Shown piece by piece: positions 27,997-37,106 of a DNA stretch of 64,000 nucleotides. Numbering within the stretch: position 1 is the stretch's first letter; the number at the start of each line of letters is the position of its first letter. This DNA comes from Ruegeria atlantica (GTDB taxonomy: Bacteria > Pseudomonadota > Alphaproteobacteria > Rhodobacterales > Rhodobacteraceae). The notes under the pieces were generated by a model that had not been told where the DNA came from, made no database searches, and worked only from the letters and a program-made list of their open reading frames with translations. Both the position numbers and the translations under genes were made by a program. The stretch spans positions 160,407 through 224,406 of the forward strand of contig NZ_WQFE01000008.1 in NCBI RefSeq assembly GCF_013033965.1, read 5' to 3'.

Positions 27997-29397
27997 TCAG
28001 ACGGACGGATAGCAGAAACTATCGGTTGAACAGTCGCCACCTTCTAGGCGGATCTGGTGGCTTCGATAACCCTTTGGAAACTCGACATAGAAGTCTTTGT
28101 CCAGTTCCAATCCACCATTTTCCCCAACGTTGGCCATGACCATCTGCCCGCCTGCGTCATCGGGGTAAAACTGATCGTCCCAAGTCGAGTACAGCGAGTT
28201 GGTCCAGTAAACCCTCTTGCCGTCCCGGCTAATCTCGACCATTTGCGGGCCGTAGGCGAAACCTTTTCCGTTGGGGTGTTTTGCACCTCTGGCAATCCCG
28301 CCCAGCTCTACCTTCCCGGTCAGTTTGGGGTTCATTGGATCGGATACGTCGTATTGGTGCATTTCCCCCTGACCCCAGCAGGCGACATACAGGTACTTGT
28401 CATCCAAGCTCAAATCGATGTCGGTAACCAGTGGCGGCACTGCTTCGAAGCCTTGCAACAGCGGCGGGAGGTTCTCGGCTTTCTCTGGTCGCGGATCAAT
28501 CGTGATCGTCTTCTTCGCTTCGAAGGTTCCGTCGTCCTTTTGCCACCATGTGAATATTGCACCTTGCAGATTTGTTGTATCAACAACGACACCGCAAAAG
28601 CCGTAATCCTTTGATGGATCATGAGCGGGCCGGATTTCCAAGGCCATCTGATGGTTTTCGCCCAAATCAATAGTTTGAACATTGCGGCGTTCGCGCAGGT
28701 TCCAGAAATGAATTTTGTGACCGTATTTGTTGGACAGCAAATCCTCGGCCACGATCCCGTTTTCGAATTGCGGAGGCAGCCCCCATTCCGAACTGACCAT
28801 ATAGTCGCGCGGAAGGTTCCACCAGAAATCATAGTGTTTGTCTTGCTCCCCCCGATCCATCTCGTAGCGGCCGAGAATATCAAAGGTTTCGCAATCCATA
28901 ATGAAGATACCCGGAGGACCGTCTGTCCCGTCCGCACCGCCGCCACCAAGCGTTGAGACATAAATTCCCTCGGGGCCGCAGTGGATTGTGTGGGGCCGTG
29001 AGTACCCCGTCTTGGCAAACACTTCTTCCGGTTCGATGATTTTGTGGATTTTTGCCTTCAGCGGTTCTTTTACATCGATCACATAGATACGCGAGGACCG
29101 GATACCAGGTACGATGAGATACCTGCGCTCCAGAAATGCATGCCCGGTCAACGGTGAAAGAGCGGAAGAACAAGCGTTCCAACCAAAATGATGAAACTCG
29201 TCTCCCTTGTTGGGCATAATGAGCTTATGGACAATCTGGCTGTAAGTTTTTGAATTCGGATCAACATCCACAACCGCCAGACCATCGGGTTCTGACCCGT
29301 CCGGGCTTAGCATTAATGTAAAGGCAAGCGTTTCCGGCGGAGCCTCCATGGCAAGTTTTGGTGTTGCATGAAACGTTGGATCTGGTCTCAAGTTCAT
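27997..29397 (-). CDS. SBP56 family protein (selenium-binding / methanethiol oxidase type)
   Basis: A 466-residue protein of the SBP56 family, which includes bacterial methanethiol oxidase MtoX, a copper-dependent periplasmic enzyme that makes formaldehyde, H2S and H2O2. Conserved blocks with metal-ligand-type histidines are visible (HHFGWNACSS, SRPHTIHCG, YVACWGQGEMHQYD, SHQIRLEGGDC). I see no signal peptide. The SCO1 and MauG maturation genes often found beside mtoX are not here, so I keep the general family name. The ATG at 29397 follows GGAGGAG with good spacing; the TTG ten codons upstream does not. It leads an operon with the membrane protein. Confidence 0.85.
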   Translation of the reverse strand: MNLRPDPTFHATPKLAMEAPPETLAFTLMLSPDGSEPDGLAVVDVDPNSKTYSQIVHKLIMPNKGDEFHHFGWNACSSALSPLTGHAFLERRYLIVPGIRSSRIYVIDVKEPLKAKIHKIIEPEEVFAKTGYSRPHTIHCGPEGIYVSTLGGGGADGTDGPPGIFIMDCETFDILGRYEMDRGEQDKHYDFWWNLPRDYMVSSEWGLPPQFENGIVAEDLLSNKYGHKIHFWNLRERRNVQTIDLGENHQMALEIRPAHDPSKDYGFCGVVVDTTNLQGAIFTWWQKDDGTFEAKKTITIDPRPEKAENLPPLLQGFEAVPPLVTDIDLSLDDKYLYVACWGQGEMHQYDVSDPMNPKLTGKVELGGIARGAKHPNGKGFAYGPQMVEISRDGKRVYWTNSLYSTWDDQFYPDDAGGQMVMANVGENGGLELDKDFYVEFPKGYRSHQIRLEGGDCSTDSFCYPSV

Positions 29398-29580
29398 AAC
29401 AGGCTCCTCCCAGGCCGCAGGCGACAATTCAAAACGTGTTGATCAGTTTTTGCCCAGATTGGAGAATGGCATATATTCAAGTTTTTTTAAATCATCCGTC
29501 AGCCCGAGTTAGGTGCGGTCACAAGTGAGTACGTGCTGCAGACCCAAATTGTTCTTGATTTTCCCCTGAGTTTATCTCAT

Positions 29581-29600
29581 ATTTCTGTCATGACAGAAAT
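29581..29600 (+). promoter_or_regulatory. perfect 20-bp palindrome over regulator start codon
   Basis: ATTTCTGTCATGACAGAAAT is a perfect inverted repeat, and its central ATG is the preferred start of the GbsR-like gene. Regulators of this superfamily bind such palindromes, so this is a strong candidate autoregulatory operator. Confidence 0.7.
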
Positions 29601-30153
29601 TTTTGACATAACGAAATCTAGCGCAGCAAGCCAGTTCATTCTCTATTGGGGTGATATGGGCAATCAATGGGGTGTCAACCGCTCAGTCGCGCAGATTCAC
29701 GCGCTGCTCTATCTCAGCTCTAAACCTCTCAATGCCGAACAGATCGCCGAGTCGTTAGGCATTGCGCGGTCCAACGTGTCCAACTCACTCAAAGAACTTG
29801 TGAGTTGGCGGCTCATTCGTCGGGTGCCTGTTCCAGGGGATCGTCGCGAACACTATGAGGCCGAAGTGGATGTCTGGGAAATGGGGATCCGTATCGCCCA
29901 AGGGCGCAAAGAGCGCGAGATTGATCCGGCGGCACAAGCCTTGCGGGCCTGCGTGACCCAGGCCGAAACCGAAAGCGGGTTGGACCCGACGGCGTTGCAG
30001 CGGATGCAAGATATGCAAGACTTCCTGGCAACGGCCGACACATGGTTCCGCGACATGCTGACAGTGCCGCGCCCAAAGCTGGTGATGCTGATGAAAATGG
30101 GAACGAAAGTCGTTTCTCTGCTCAACTTCGCCGGAGGCAAAAAGAGCCGCTAA
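29590..30153 (+). CDS. GbsR/MarR-like transcriptional regulator
   Basis: A 187-residue regulator with a winged helix-turn-helix at about residues 45-105 (AEQIAESLGIARSNVSNSL), of the GbsR branch of the MarR superfamily. The frame extends upstream to 29533, but the ATG at 29590, inside a perfect palindrome, is the first that fits the domain. A weaker copy of the palindrome lies just before the next gene. The likely targets are therefore its own gene and the DUF4166/saccharopine-dehydrogenase-like pair downstream. Confidence 0.85.
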   Translation: MTEIFDITKSSAASQFILYWGDMGNQWGVNRSVAQIHALLYLSSKPLNAEQIAESLGIARSNVSNSLKELVSWRLIRRVPVPGDRREHYEAEVDVWEMGIRIAQGRKEREIDPAAQALRACVTQAETESGLDPTALQRMQDMQDFLATADTWFRDMLTVPRPKLVMLMKMGTKVVSLLNFAGGKKSR

Positions 30154-30169
30154 AAAATTTTATCTCTCT

Positions 30170-30189
30170 ATTTCTCTATCAACGGAAAT
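30170..30189 (+). promoter_or_regulatory. second, degenerate copy of the GbsR-type palindrome
   Basis: ATTTCTCTATCAACGGAAAT matches the 20-bp palindrome over the regulator start at 14 of 20 positions, with both outer arms largely kept. It ends seven bases before the DUF4166 start, a position suited to blocking expression. Confidence 0.45.
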
Positions 30190-30195
30190 AACAGA

Positions 30196-30897
30196 ATGCG
30201 CGCGAACAAAGAAAAAGTTACCCCGCCCGGCATGAAGCCAGCACAAACGCTATCCGATGCGGCAAACGATTGGGATGATCGGTTCAAAACCCTTCTGGGG
30301 GCCGAGGCATGGGACCGTCTTCCCAAGGCAATCCAACGCCGGTTCAGCAAGCGGCTGTTGGGTGATGCAAGCCTCGCCTATCAAGGTCGTGTGACCCAGA
30401 TGCGGATGAACCCCATTGGGCGCGCGCTGGCCTTTGCGCTGCGGGTCTTAGGTGCTCCGCTGCCGTTTGATCGCACCTCTGTCGGTCGATCCGCAGTGGT
30501 CACCGTCACCGAAGATGCGGCAACAGGTGGGCAGTTCTGGATTCGGCAATATGGCCGGGCCGCCGGGTTTCCGCAGATGGTTGGCAGCTCTAAACGCTTT
30601 GCCGGGCCTACTGGATTGGAAGAGTACATCGGGTTCGGAATTGGCATCTCGCTGCGGCTCGAAAGCACAAGGACTGGCCTATATTTTGTCAGCGAACGGT
30701 ATTTCCTGAAACTGGGACAACGACGGCTGCCTTTGCCGCGGTGGATCTGCCCAGGAGGGTTGATTGTCGGCCACGAGGAACTCGGGGGCGGGCAGTTTCG
30801 TTTCACCATGGAACTGGAACATCCGGTTTTTGGTGAGCTGATCTGGCAGGACGCAATTTTCCACGATGCCGAGATTGTCAGGAACATCCCGTCATGA
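30196..30897 (+). CDS. DUF4166 domain protein
   Basis: A 233-residue protein whose body (about 30-225) matches the DUF4166 pattern: WDDRFKTLLGAEAWDRLPKA, then GRVTQMRMNPIGRAL and an FWIRQYG block. The biochemical role of DUF4166 is not known to me. It is often found fused to or beside saccharopine-dehydrogenase-like proteins, as here: the next gene starts inside its stop (ATGA, 4-base overlap). No signal peptide or membrane segment is evident. Confidence 0.75.
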   Translation: MRANKEKVTPPGMKPAQTLSDAANDWDDRFKTLLGAEAWDRLPKAIQRRFSKRLLGDASLAYQGRVTQMRMNPIGRALAFALRVLGAPLPFDRTSVGRSAVVTVTEDAATGGQFWIRQYGRAAGFPQMVGSSKRFAGPTGLEEYIGFGIGISLRLESTRTGLYFVSERYFLKLGQRRLPLPRWICPGGLIVGHEELGGGQFRFTMELEHPVFGELIWQDAIFHDAEIVRNIPS

Positions 30898-32096
30898 AGG
30901 TTGTGATTATAGGCGGATACGGAGTTTTCGGATCCCTGACAGCCCAATTGCTGGCACGCGATGGGCACCAACTTTGGCTGGCCGGGCGACACCCTGAAAA
31001 AGGCCGGACTGCGGCTCAAGAACTCGGAGCGCGGACGCTGAAGTTGGACATCCACAATGCTCCAGAGGCGCTGTTTGACGTTAAGCCGGACGTTGTTATC
31101 GATGCTGCGGGACCGTTCCAACATTATGGCGACGACCCATATCGAGTCCCAAGGCTATGTATTGCCCATGGCTGCAACTACCTTGATCTGTCGGACAGTG
31201 CCACATTCACAAAAGGCATCAACGGCTTGAACACCGAAGCAACGGCTGCAGGTGTTTTCGCACTTTCTGGTGCATCCAGCGTGCCTGGTCTGTCCTCCAG
31301 TATCGTTGATGACTTGATCGAGGATCTGGAAGAAGTCGACCTGATCGACATCGCAATCCTGCCCGGCAATCGCGCGCCGCGCGGTATATCCGTTATCAAG
31401 AGTATCTTGAGCGGCGTTGGAAGGCCGTATCAAGTGTGGCGCGAAAGCACCTGGCAGACCGCCATCGGCTGGACGGATCGCAAGGCGTATGAACTGGAGC
31501 CGGATATGATGCGCATTGGATACAGCGTTAACGTTCCCGACATCGCGCTTCTTCCGGGCAGGACGGGCGCAAATAGCGTCATGTTTCGCGCGGGCCTAGA
31601 ACTTCCGGTGATGAACTGGGCCTTAGATTTTTTGGCCAGAGCGAGGCAGTATTGGCGCTTCGAGTTGCCCGAAACGGCATATTCCGCGCTCTACCTTCTT
31701 TCCAAAGCGCTCTATCCCTTCGGGAGCGACCGTGGTGGCATGCAAGTACGTGTTTCAGGAGATCTCAACGGCCAACGCGTAACCCGCAAGTGGACTCTGA
31801 TCGCTGAAAGGGGATGCGGCCCCTTCGTGCCTGGGGTCATGTGTCGCGCAATCCTGCGAGAACACAAAAACATCAATGCGGGCGCACGACCTTGCCTGGC
31901 AGAGCTTCCAAGGACCTTGATCGAAAACGCAATGGCGGATCTGGAAATCCATACCGAGGTCATCGAACTGTTTGAACAAGGTGCAGCTGACCCAATGGGC
32001 GGTGCGCAAACTTCAATCACATCGGCTTTGCCGCCAATGCTGCGCTTTGACGACAAATCGTCGACATCGCGCAGGATTTACGCGAAGCGCGGATAG
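30894..32096 (+). CDS. saccharopine dehydrogenase-like NAD(P)-binding protein
   Basis: A 400-residue protein with an N-terminal Rossmann motif (IIGGYGVFGSLTAQLLA, residues 5-21) and the DAAGPFQHYG segment typical of the saccharopine dehydrogenase NADP-binding family. Many family members are oxidoreductases of unknown substrate. It is translationally coupled to the DUF4166 gene and probably acts with it. It converges on the Tm-1-like gene with 99 bases between the stops; no clear terminator was seen there. Confidence 0.8.
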   Translation: MKVVIIGGYGVFGSLTAQLLARDGHQLWLAGRHPEKGRTAAQELGARTLKLDIHNAPEALFDVKPDVVIDAAGPFQHYGDDPYRVPRLCIAHGCNYLDLSDSATFTKGINGLNTEATAAGVFALSGASSVPGLSSSIVDDLIEDLEEVDLIDIAILPGNRAPRGISVIKSILSGVGRPYQVWRESTWQTAIGWTDRKAYELEPDMMRIGYSVNVPDIALLPGRTGANSVMFRAGLELPVMNWALDFLARARQYWRFELPETAYSALYLLSKALYPFGSDRGGMQVRVSGDLNGQRVTRKWTLIAERGCGPFVPGVMCRAILREHKNINAGARPCLAELPRTLIENAMADLEIHTEVIELFEQGAADPMGGAQTSITSALPPMLRFDDKSSTSRRIYAKRG

Positions 32097-32195
32097 GCGC
32101 AACCCTCAGAGGAAATCACCGCCTGCGAAAAGTGGTAACCACGCAATCGGGTGTTGACGAGTGATACTCCAATCGAAACACCCTGCCTGCCGCGG

Positions 32196-33449
32196 TCAAA
32201 CCGCGTCGAGCGCACTGCCTTTTTCAACGACGCCTTCTGAAACCCACGTGTCGAACTGACTCAGCACTGCGTCAACGAACGCCACGTCGTTGATATGAGC
32301 TGCAACTTCAGTCACCGGAGTTACGGTCGGCATGATCTTGCGAGCCTCGTCTATCATGGCCTCGCGCGCCTCGGCATCGTAGGCATCGCCTCCGATCCGG
32401 TCCCATTCTTCAATGCCCTCAAGCGGCAGAAAAAAATGTGCCGGAGCGGTGGACGCCGACAGACGGTCTGCCATTTCCCGGATCGTAGCTCTGCGCTCTT
32501 CGGCGTTGAACACCGCGCTTTTGATCAGGCGGTTATGTTCATGGAAAGGGCGGTCTGCATATTGATCGGGGATTTCTTGCCAACCGGCAAAATCCAAAAG
32601 GTCCAGCGCCCCCGGTGCCACCATCTGTGGGACACCCGCACGCCCGGCATTGGTCAACCGGTCCTGCCCCGAGGACACCAACGATCCTGCCAGCATGTTG
32701 GCGAATTCTTGCATGCAGAAATCCATTACACAGCAGAACGCACCCTCACCCGCAAGTTTCTCGAAGGCCATGCCGCCCATGCCCGTTGAATGAAAAACAG
32801 CCACTTCGTAACCCCGTTCTTCCAACGCAGGTTTCAGAGTTTTCATGTATCGCAGACAGGATGAACCCAACGAGGTCATTCCGATCATCGGGCGATCACG
32901 CAGGGGGCGCTGAACGGCCCGGGCAGCGCCCAACACAGCGCCTGCAGCCTGGCTCAGCGATGAACGGCAAACCGAGTTCATACCATAAAGCCCGCCTGCC
33001 CACAGGATCATCTGAATATCCGGTGCCAAACGATGCGGTGGGATCAACGGTGAGAAACTGACGGTCGAGACGATGTACTTCGGCACACCCATCGGCAAAG
33101 CCTGCGCGCAATCCAGCGCCAGATCAGTACCCATCGTGCCACCGGTTGCCAGCATCGCGTCAAACCTGCCTTCGGCGTAGACCTGCGCCACAACCGCTGC
33201 TGCGCCGCGTGACATCACGCGAAATGCTTTGTTTTCGTCACCGAGCGCGATCACCTCATCTATGGTCATACCACCGGCCGCAGCAACATCATGTTTGGAA
33301 ATGCCCGTGGGCGTGGTCGGATCCCCAAGAACCGAGACATCCATGGTCAGCACATCGCCACCCTGCGCCTTGATGCACTCTTCGATGTACCGCATCTCGG
33401 GGTCTTTGGTGTCATACGTGCCGATCAGCAAAATCGTTTTTTTGCCCAT
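32196..33449 (-). CDS. Tm-1-like ATP-binding protein (UPF0261)
   Basis: A 417-residue protein of the Tm-1-like/UPF0261 family. Characteristic segments are LLIGTYDTKDPEMRYIEE at the N-terminus, ATGGTMGTDLALD (about residue 100), IGMTSLGSS and FHSTGMGGMAFE in the second half. The plant relative Tm-1 blocks tobamovirus replication; bacterial members have no agreed function but often sit in catabolic operons, as here. The ATG at 33449 follows GGAGGAG; the TTG six codons upstream overlaps that site and is unlikely. It is the last gene of the run tctC-tctB-tctA-ALDH-Tm-1. Confidence 0.85.
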   Translation of the reverse strand: MGKKTILLIGTYDTKDPEMRYIEECIKAQGGDVLTMDVSVLGDPTTPTGISKHDVAAAGGMTIDEVIALGDENKAFRVMSRGAAAVVAQVYAEGRFDAMLATGGTMGTDLALDCAQALPMGVPKYIVSTVSFSPLIPPHRLAPDIQMILWAGGLYGMNSVCRSSLSQAAGAVLGAARAVQRPLRDRPMIGMTSLGSSCLRYMKTLKPALEERGYEVAVFHSTGMGGMAFEKLAGEGAFCCVMDFCMQEFANMLAGSLVSSGQDRLTNAGRAGVPQMVAPGALDLLDFAGWQEIPDQYADRPFHEHNRLIKSAVFNAEERRATIREMADRLSASTAPAHFFLPLEGIEEWDRIGGDAYDAEAREAMIDEARKIMPTVTPVTEVAAHINDVAFVDAVLSQFDTWVSEGVVEKGSALDAV

Positions 33450-33477
33450 GGTTATCTTCTCCTCCAAGGTCTTTGTC

Positions 33478-34962
33478 TTACAGCTGAATCCAGGCCGTTT
33501 TCAGATCGAAGTACTTCTCCATTGCGTGCAGTGACTTGTCGTGACCATTGCCCGACTGCTTTACTCCGCCCAAAGGCACTGTGCCGTCCGCGCCGCCATA
33601 AGTATTGACGTGAACAACGCCCGAACGGATGCCCGCCACCATGCGATGCGCGCGGCTCAGGTTGGAAGTCCACACACCTGCGGCCAGCCCATAAATACTA
33701 TCATTGGCCAGGCGCAGAGCTTCGTCCTCATCTTTGAAGGACGTGACGGCGAGAACCGGGCCGAACACCTCATTGCGAAATAGGTTATCGGTCGGTTTGA
33801 CCCCGTTCATAACGGTAGGCGCCATATAGTAGCCTCCGGTTTCGGTCAAAATACGATTGCCACCGGCGCGAAGCTCGGCACCCTCTGCTTCAGCCTTGTT
33901 GACGAATTCAAGATTGCTTTCGAGTTCCGGCAGCGAATGCACCGCACCGATCTGGCTGCTCAGGTCCAGCGGATTGCCGACACGGAAGGCCTGAGCGTGT
34001 TTGACAATCTCAGCAACGAAGTCTTCGTGAATGTCCTCCTGCACCAGCAAGCGCGATCCCGCGACGCAAATCTGACCTGAATTCCGGAAAATACCTGCGG
34101 CAGAGACCTTGGCAGCCCGCCCGAGATCGGGGGCGTCATTGAACACAATATTGGGGGATTTGCCGCCCAGTTCCAGATAACAGCGTTTCAGGTTCGAGCG
34201 CGCCGAGTATTCCAATAGCCGCCGACCCGTCACACCGGACCCGGTGAAAACCATGACGTCTACATCCATCGAAAGTGCCAGCGTCTCGCCAACCACACTT
34301 CCCTTGCCGGTAACAACGTTCAGAACACCATCCGGCACACCTGCCTCAAGCGCCAGTTCCGCCAACCGCAGAAGGGTCAGAGAAGCCGATTCCGCGGGTT
34401 TCAGCACGACTGAGTTTCCTGCGGCCAACGCCGGAGCGATTTTCCAAGCCCCGATCATCATCGGCATATTCCAGGGTACAATCACCCCCACGACGCCTAC
34501 CGGAGCGTGATGCACAAGGCCTAGCACGTTTTCCGCTGTCGGCGCGATCTGACCATAGATCTTGTCGATGGCTTCGCCGTAATAGCGCAACGTACCTGCC
34601 GCCGACATCGGCTCGGCCTTCATGGCCATGTTGATCTCGGTTCCATTGTCCCGCACGCCCAAAACGGCCAATTCCAAAGCGTGTTTTTCGATCAGATCCG
34701 CCAGTTTCAACAACACCTTTTTGCGCGCGGCCGGCGCGGTGCGCGACCAGCGACCGTCCTCGAAAGCGGTGCGCGCTGCCGCAATCGCCCGCTCCATATC
34801 CGCAGGAGTCCCCTCGGCTATTTGAGTCAGGATCTGACCGTCGATTGGAGACATAACATCCAAAAGCCCGCCTTCAGCGGCGGCGTGATGACACCCGTCA
34901 ATCAAATGGCTGCGGGCAACCAAGGGCTGGCCGCGCAGCGCGTCGATGGCTAGTTGGTCCAT
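33478..34962 (-). CDS. NAD(P)-dependent aldehyde dehydrogenase
   Basis: A 494-residue aldehyde dehydrogenase. The catalytic Cys is in NSGQICVAGSRL, the general-base Glu in LELGGKSPN, and the PWNMP oxyanion/cofactor segment is present. It resembles aldehyde dehydrogenases acting on aromatic or amino aldehydes (PuuC/phenylacetaldehyde type), but substrate cannot be settled from motifs. The start lies seven bases after the tctA stop, with AAGGA just upstream. With the nearby transaminase and the homoprotocatechuate pathway it could oxidise an aryl-acetaldehyde, which is inference. Confidence 0.88.
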   Translation of the reverse strand: MDQLAIDALRGQPLVARSHLIDGCHHAAAEGGLLDVMSPIDGQILTQIAEGTPADMERAIAAARTAFEDGRWSRTAPAARKKVLLKLADLIEKHALELAVLGVRDNGTEINMAMKAEPMSAAGTLRYYGEAIDKIYGQIAPTAENVLGLVHHAPVGVVGVIVPWNMPMMIGAWKIAPALAAGNSVVLKPAESASLTLLRLAELALEAGVPDGVLNVVTGKGSVVGETLALSMDVDVMVFTGSGVTGRRLLEYSARSNLKRCYLELGGKSPNIVFNDAPDLGRAAKVSAAGIFRNSGQICVAGSRLLVQEDIHEDFVAEIVKHAQAFRVGNPLDLSSQIGAVHSLPELESNLEFVNKAEAEGAELRAGGNRILTETGGYYMAPTVMNGVKPTDNLFRNEVFGPVLAVTSFKDEDEALRLANDSIYGLAAGVWTSNLSRAHRMVAGIRSGVVHVNTYGGADGTVPLGGVKQSGNGHDKSLHAMEKYFDLKTAWIQL

Positions 34963-34969
34963 GGGTCAC

Positions 34970-36502
34970 TTATCCTTGCTGGTTCGGATGATCGGAATCC
35001 ACCGGTGGCAAACTTGGTTCCGGTCTGAGCTTGTTCTTGAATTCAGAGTAAAGCGTGCGTAAATGCAGGATCACGATCAGCACAATCAGGCTGAACAGGA
35101 TGGCCGCGATGGGGCGATCGATGAAGTCGAGCGGCGACTTGACCCGTGCCATGGCGCTGCGCAACTTTGTTTCCATGATCCCGCCCAGCACCATGCCTAG
35201 AATGATCGGCACAATCGGCAGGTCTAGCCGCTTAAGGATCAGCCCAAAGACCCCGAATCCGGCTGCAATGGCGCAATCGGTGATCGAATTACGCAGGCTA
35301 TAGACCCCCACGAAGGCCAGAATCAGGATCATGACACCAAGGAACCGGGTCGGGATCTGAATAATCTTCAGCAGCAAATTCGTTGAAAACAGCAGGAACA
35401 CCAGAACAATCACGTTAAGCAGGATCAGCGCCATATACAGGGCTAAAACGAAATCCATCTGGTTTTCGAACAGCTGAGGACCGGGAATCACGTTGTGGAC
35501 ATAAAATACCGAAAGCATCATCGCCGTCAGCGCCTCACCCGGAATGCCCAAAGCCAACAGCGGGATCATGGCAGCACCGGGAACAGCGTTGTTTGCAGCC
35601 TCGGACGCCACAAGGCCCTCGGGTGAACCATCACCGAACTTTTCGGGGTCTTTCGATGTCTTCTGGGCATACGTGTAAGACAGGAATTGCGATGTAAACT
35701 CTCCCGTGCCTGGCACCATTCCCATGACAACACCGATGCTGGAGGAGACGGCGGCGACGCGTTTCACGCCCAAAAGTTCTTTCAGACCAGCAAAGAGGTT
35801 GCCGCTTACATGGGCATTGCCCGGCGCATGGTTCTTTTCCAGCAGCAGCAGGAACGCCTGGCTGATCGCAAAAAGACCCAGTACGACAACGATAAGATCG
35901 ACGCCCGAAGCTAACCAGCTTTGTTCAAAGGTGAACCGGCGAGTGTATTTCACGGGTTCCAGCCCCACGGTATTCAGGAAGACTCCGAAAGCAGCCAACA
36001 TACCCGCGGCAAAGATCTGGCCTCGATGCGCCAGCACGACCAAAACGATGCCCAATAGCGCGGCCAGGAAAATCTCTCGACTACCGAAATGTGGCGCGAC
36101 AAGAGCCAGAACCGGCGACAGCACCATCAAGCAAAGGATCGCGAACACTCCGCCGAAAAATGAGGCTGAATAGGCCAACGACAAGGCGCGGTGGCCCTGC
36201 CCGCGTTTCGTCATCGGATAGCCGTCATACGTGGTCAGTGCGTTAACGGCAGTGCCGGGTGTGTTGATCAGGATCGCGGGAATGGCACCGCCATACATGG
36301 ACGATCCGTAGATGCCCAACAACAGGGTTAGGCCCACGATGGGTTCGAACGCGAAGGTTGCAGGCAACAGGATGGCGATGGCAACCGCAGCACCCACGCC
36401 GGGCAGCGCACCGATGATGACACCTCCGATCGAACCGATCAGCAGGGCGACGATGACCTGCCACTGCAGCAGGATAGCAACTCCGGACAGAAGCGTTTCC
36501 AT
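34970..36502 (-). CDS. tctA: TctA-family large permease of tripartite tricarboxylate-type transporter
   Basis: A 510-residue integral membrane protein with about 11-12 hydrophobic segments. IGALPGVGAAVAIAILLP near the N-terminus and VPGTGEFTSQFLSY with ALGIPGEALTAMM in the middle are hallmark TctA segments. It forms the large channel subunit that couples ion flow to uptake of an organic anion delivered by the periplasmic TctC. An AAGGAGG site precedes the ATG. The full set tctC-tctB-tctA is present and in order, so the transporter should be functional. Confidence 0.93.
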   Translation of the reverse strand: METLLSGVAILLQWQVIVALLIGSIGGVIIGALPGVGAAVAIAILLPATFAFEPIVGLTLLLGIYGSSMYGGAIPAILINTPGTAVNALTTYDGYPMTKRGQGHRALSLAYSASFFGGVFAILCLMVLSPVLALVAPHFGSREIFLAALLGIVLVVLAHRGQIFAAGMLAAFGVFLNTVGLEPVKYTRRFTFEQSWLASGVDLIVVVLGLFAISQAFLLLLEKNHAPGNAHVSGNLFAGLKELLGVKRVAAVSSSIGVVMGMVPGTGEFTSQFLSYTYAQKTSKDPEKFGDGSPEGLVASEAANNAVPGAAMIPLLALGIPGEALTAMMLSVFYVHNVIPGPQLFENQMDFVLALYMALILLNVIVLVFLLFSTNLLLKIIQIPTRFLGVMILILAFVGVYSLRNSITDCAIAAGFGVFGLILKRLDLPIVPIILGMVLGGIMETKLRSAMARVKSPLDFIDRPIAAILFSLIVLIVILHLRTLYSEFKNKLRPEPSLPPVDSDHPNQQG

Positions 36503-36512
36503 GACGCCCTCC

Positions 36513-37049
36513 TTACAGGTAGGTCAACGCAAAAGCGCGCACGGAATCTGGAAGGAACTCATAGATAGCTCCGGCCGGGATTTTGACTTGAAGAAAGCCG
36601 CGAAACACGATCGTGACTACGAAGCCAAACAGCGCAGCGAGGCCAACAGCACCCGATCCACGAAACCCAGCCCGAAGAGTTAGGAAGACTGCAAACAGCA
36701 TCGTCGACGGCAAGTAGCCAAGCTGCGGAACTAACAGTACATAGATCAGGAAATAGGCGACATATTCGAACGACCGAGCCCAGAACCCGACCTCGGCCCA
36801 GCGGCCGCTGATCCGCTCTGACAAGGCCGAACTAAGCCAGTGCAGAAAGCCGAACACCACCATGCTCCAGACTGCGATGGTGGGCCACAGACTGGGCTGT
36901 GCGAACCATTTGGTTCGTTTGACGACCTTGGTCTGATCACCAAGTTGGGACAGTAGAAATACTGCGAAGGCCAGGAACAATACCGCAAAAACAACATCAC
37001 CCGGCCGGCGATATCTTTTGAACATGTCCTGTAACGTCTTAGCAATCAT
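36513..37049 (-). CDS. tctB: TctB-family small permease
   Basis: A 178-residue protein with four predicted membrane helices (about 20-35, 55-75, 95-135 in two parts, 140-160), the usual size and layout of the TctB small subunit. TctB sequences are weakly conserved, so the call rests mainly on position between tctC and tctA. GGGAGGA precedes the ATG. Confidence 0.85.
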   Translation of the reverse strand: MIAKTLQDMFKRYRRPGDVVFAVLFLAFAVFLLSQLGDQTKVVKRTKWFAQPSLWPTIAVWSMVVFGFLHWLSSALSERISGRWAEVGFWARSFEYVAYFLIYVLLVPQLGYLPSTMLFAVFLTLRAGFRGSGAVGLAALFGFVVTIVFRGFLQVKIPAGAIYEFLPDSVRAFALTYL

Positions 37050-37106
37050 AGCATCCTCCCAACCTGAAAAGGGCGCGAAGCAATGCCCCGCGCCTCGATC
37101 TGGAAC

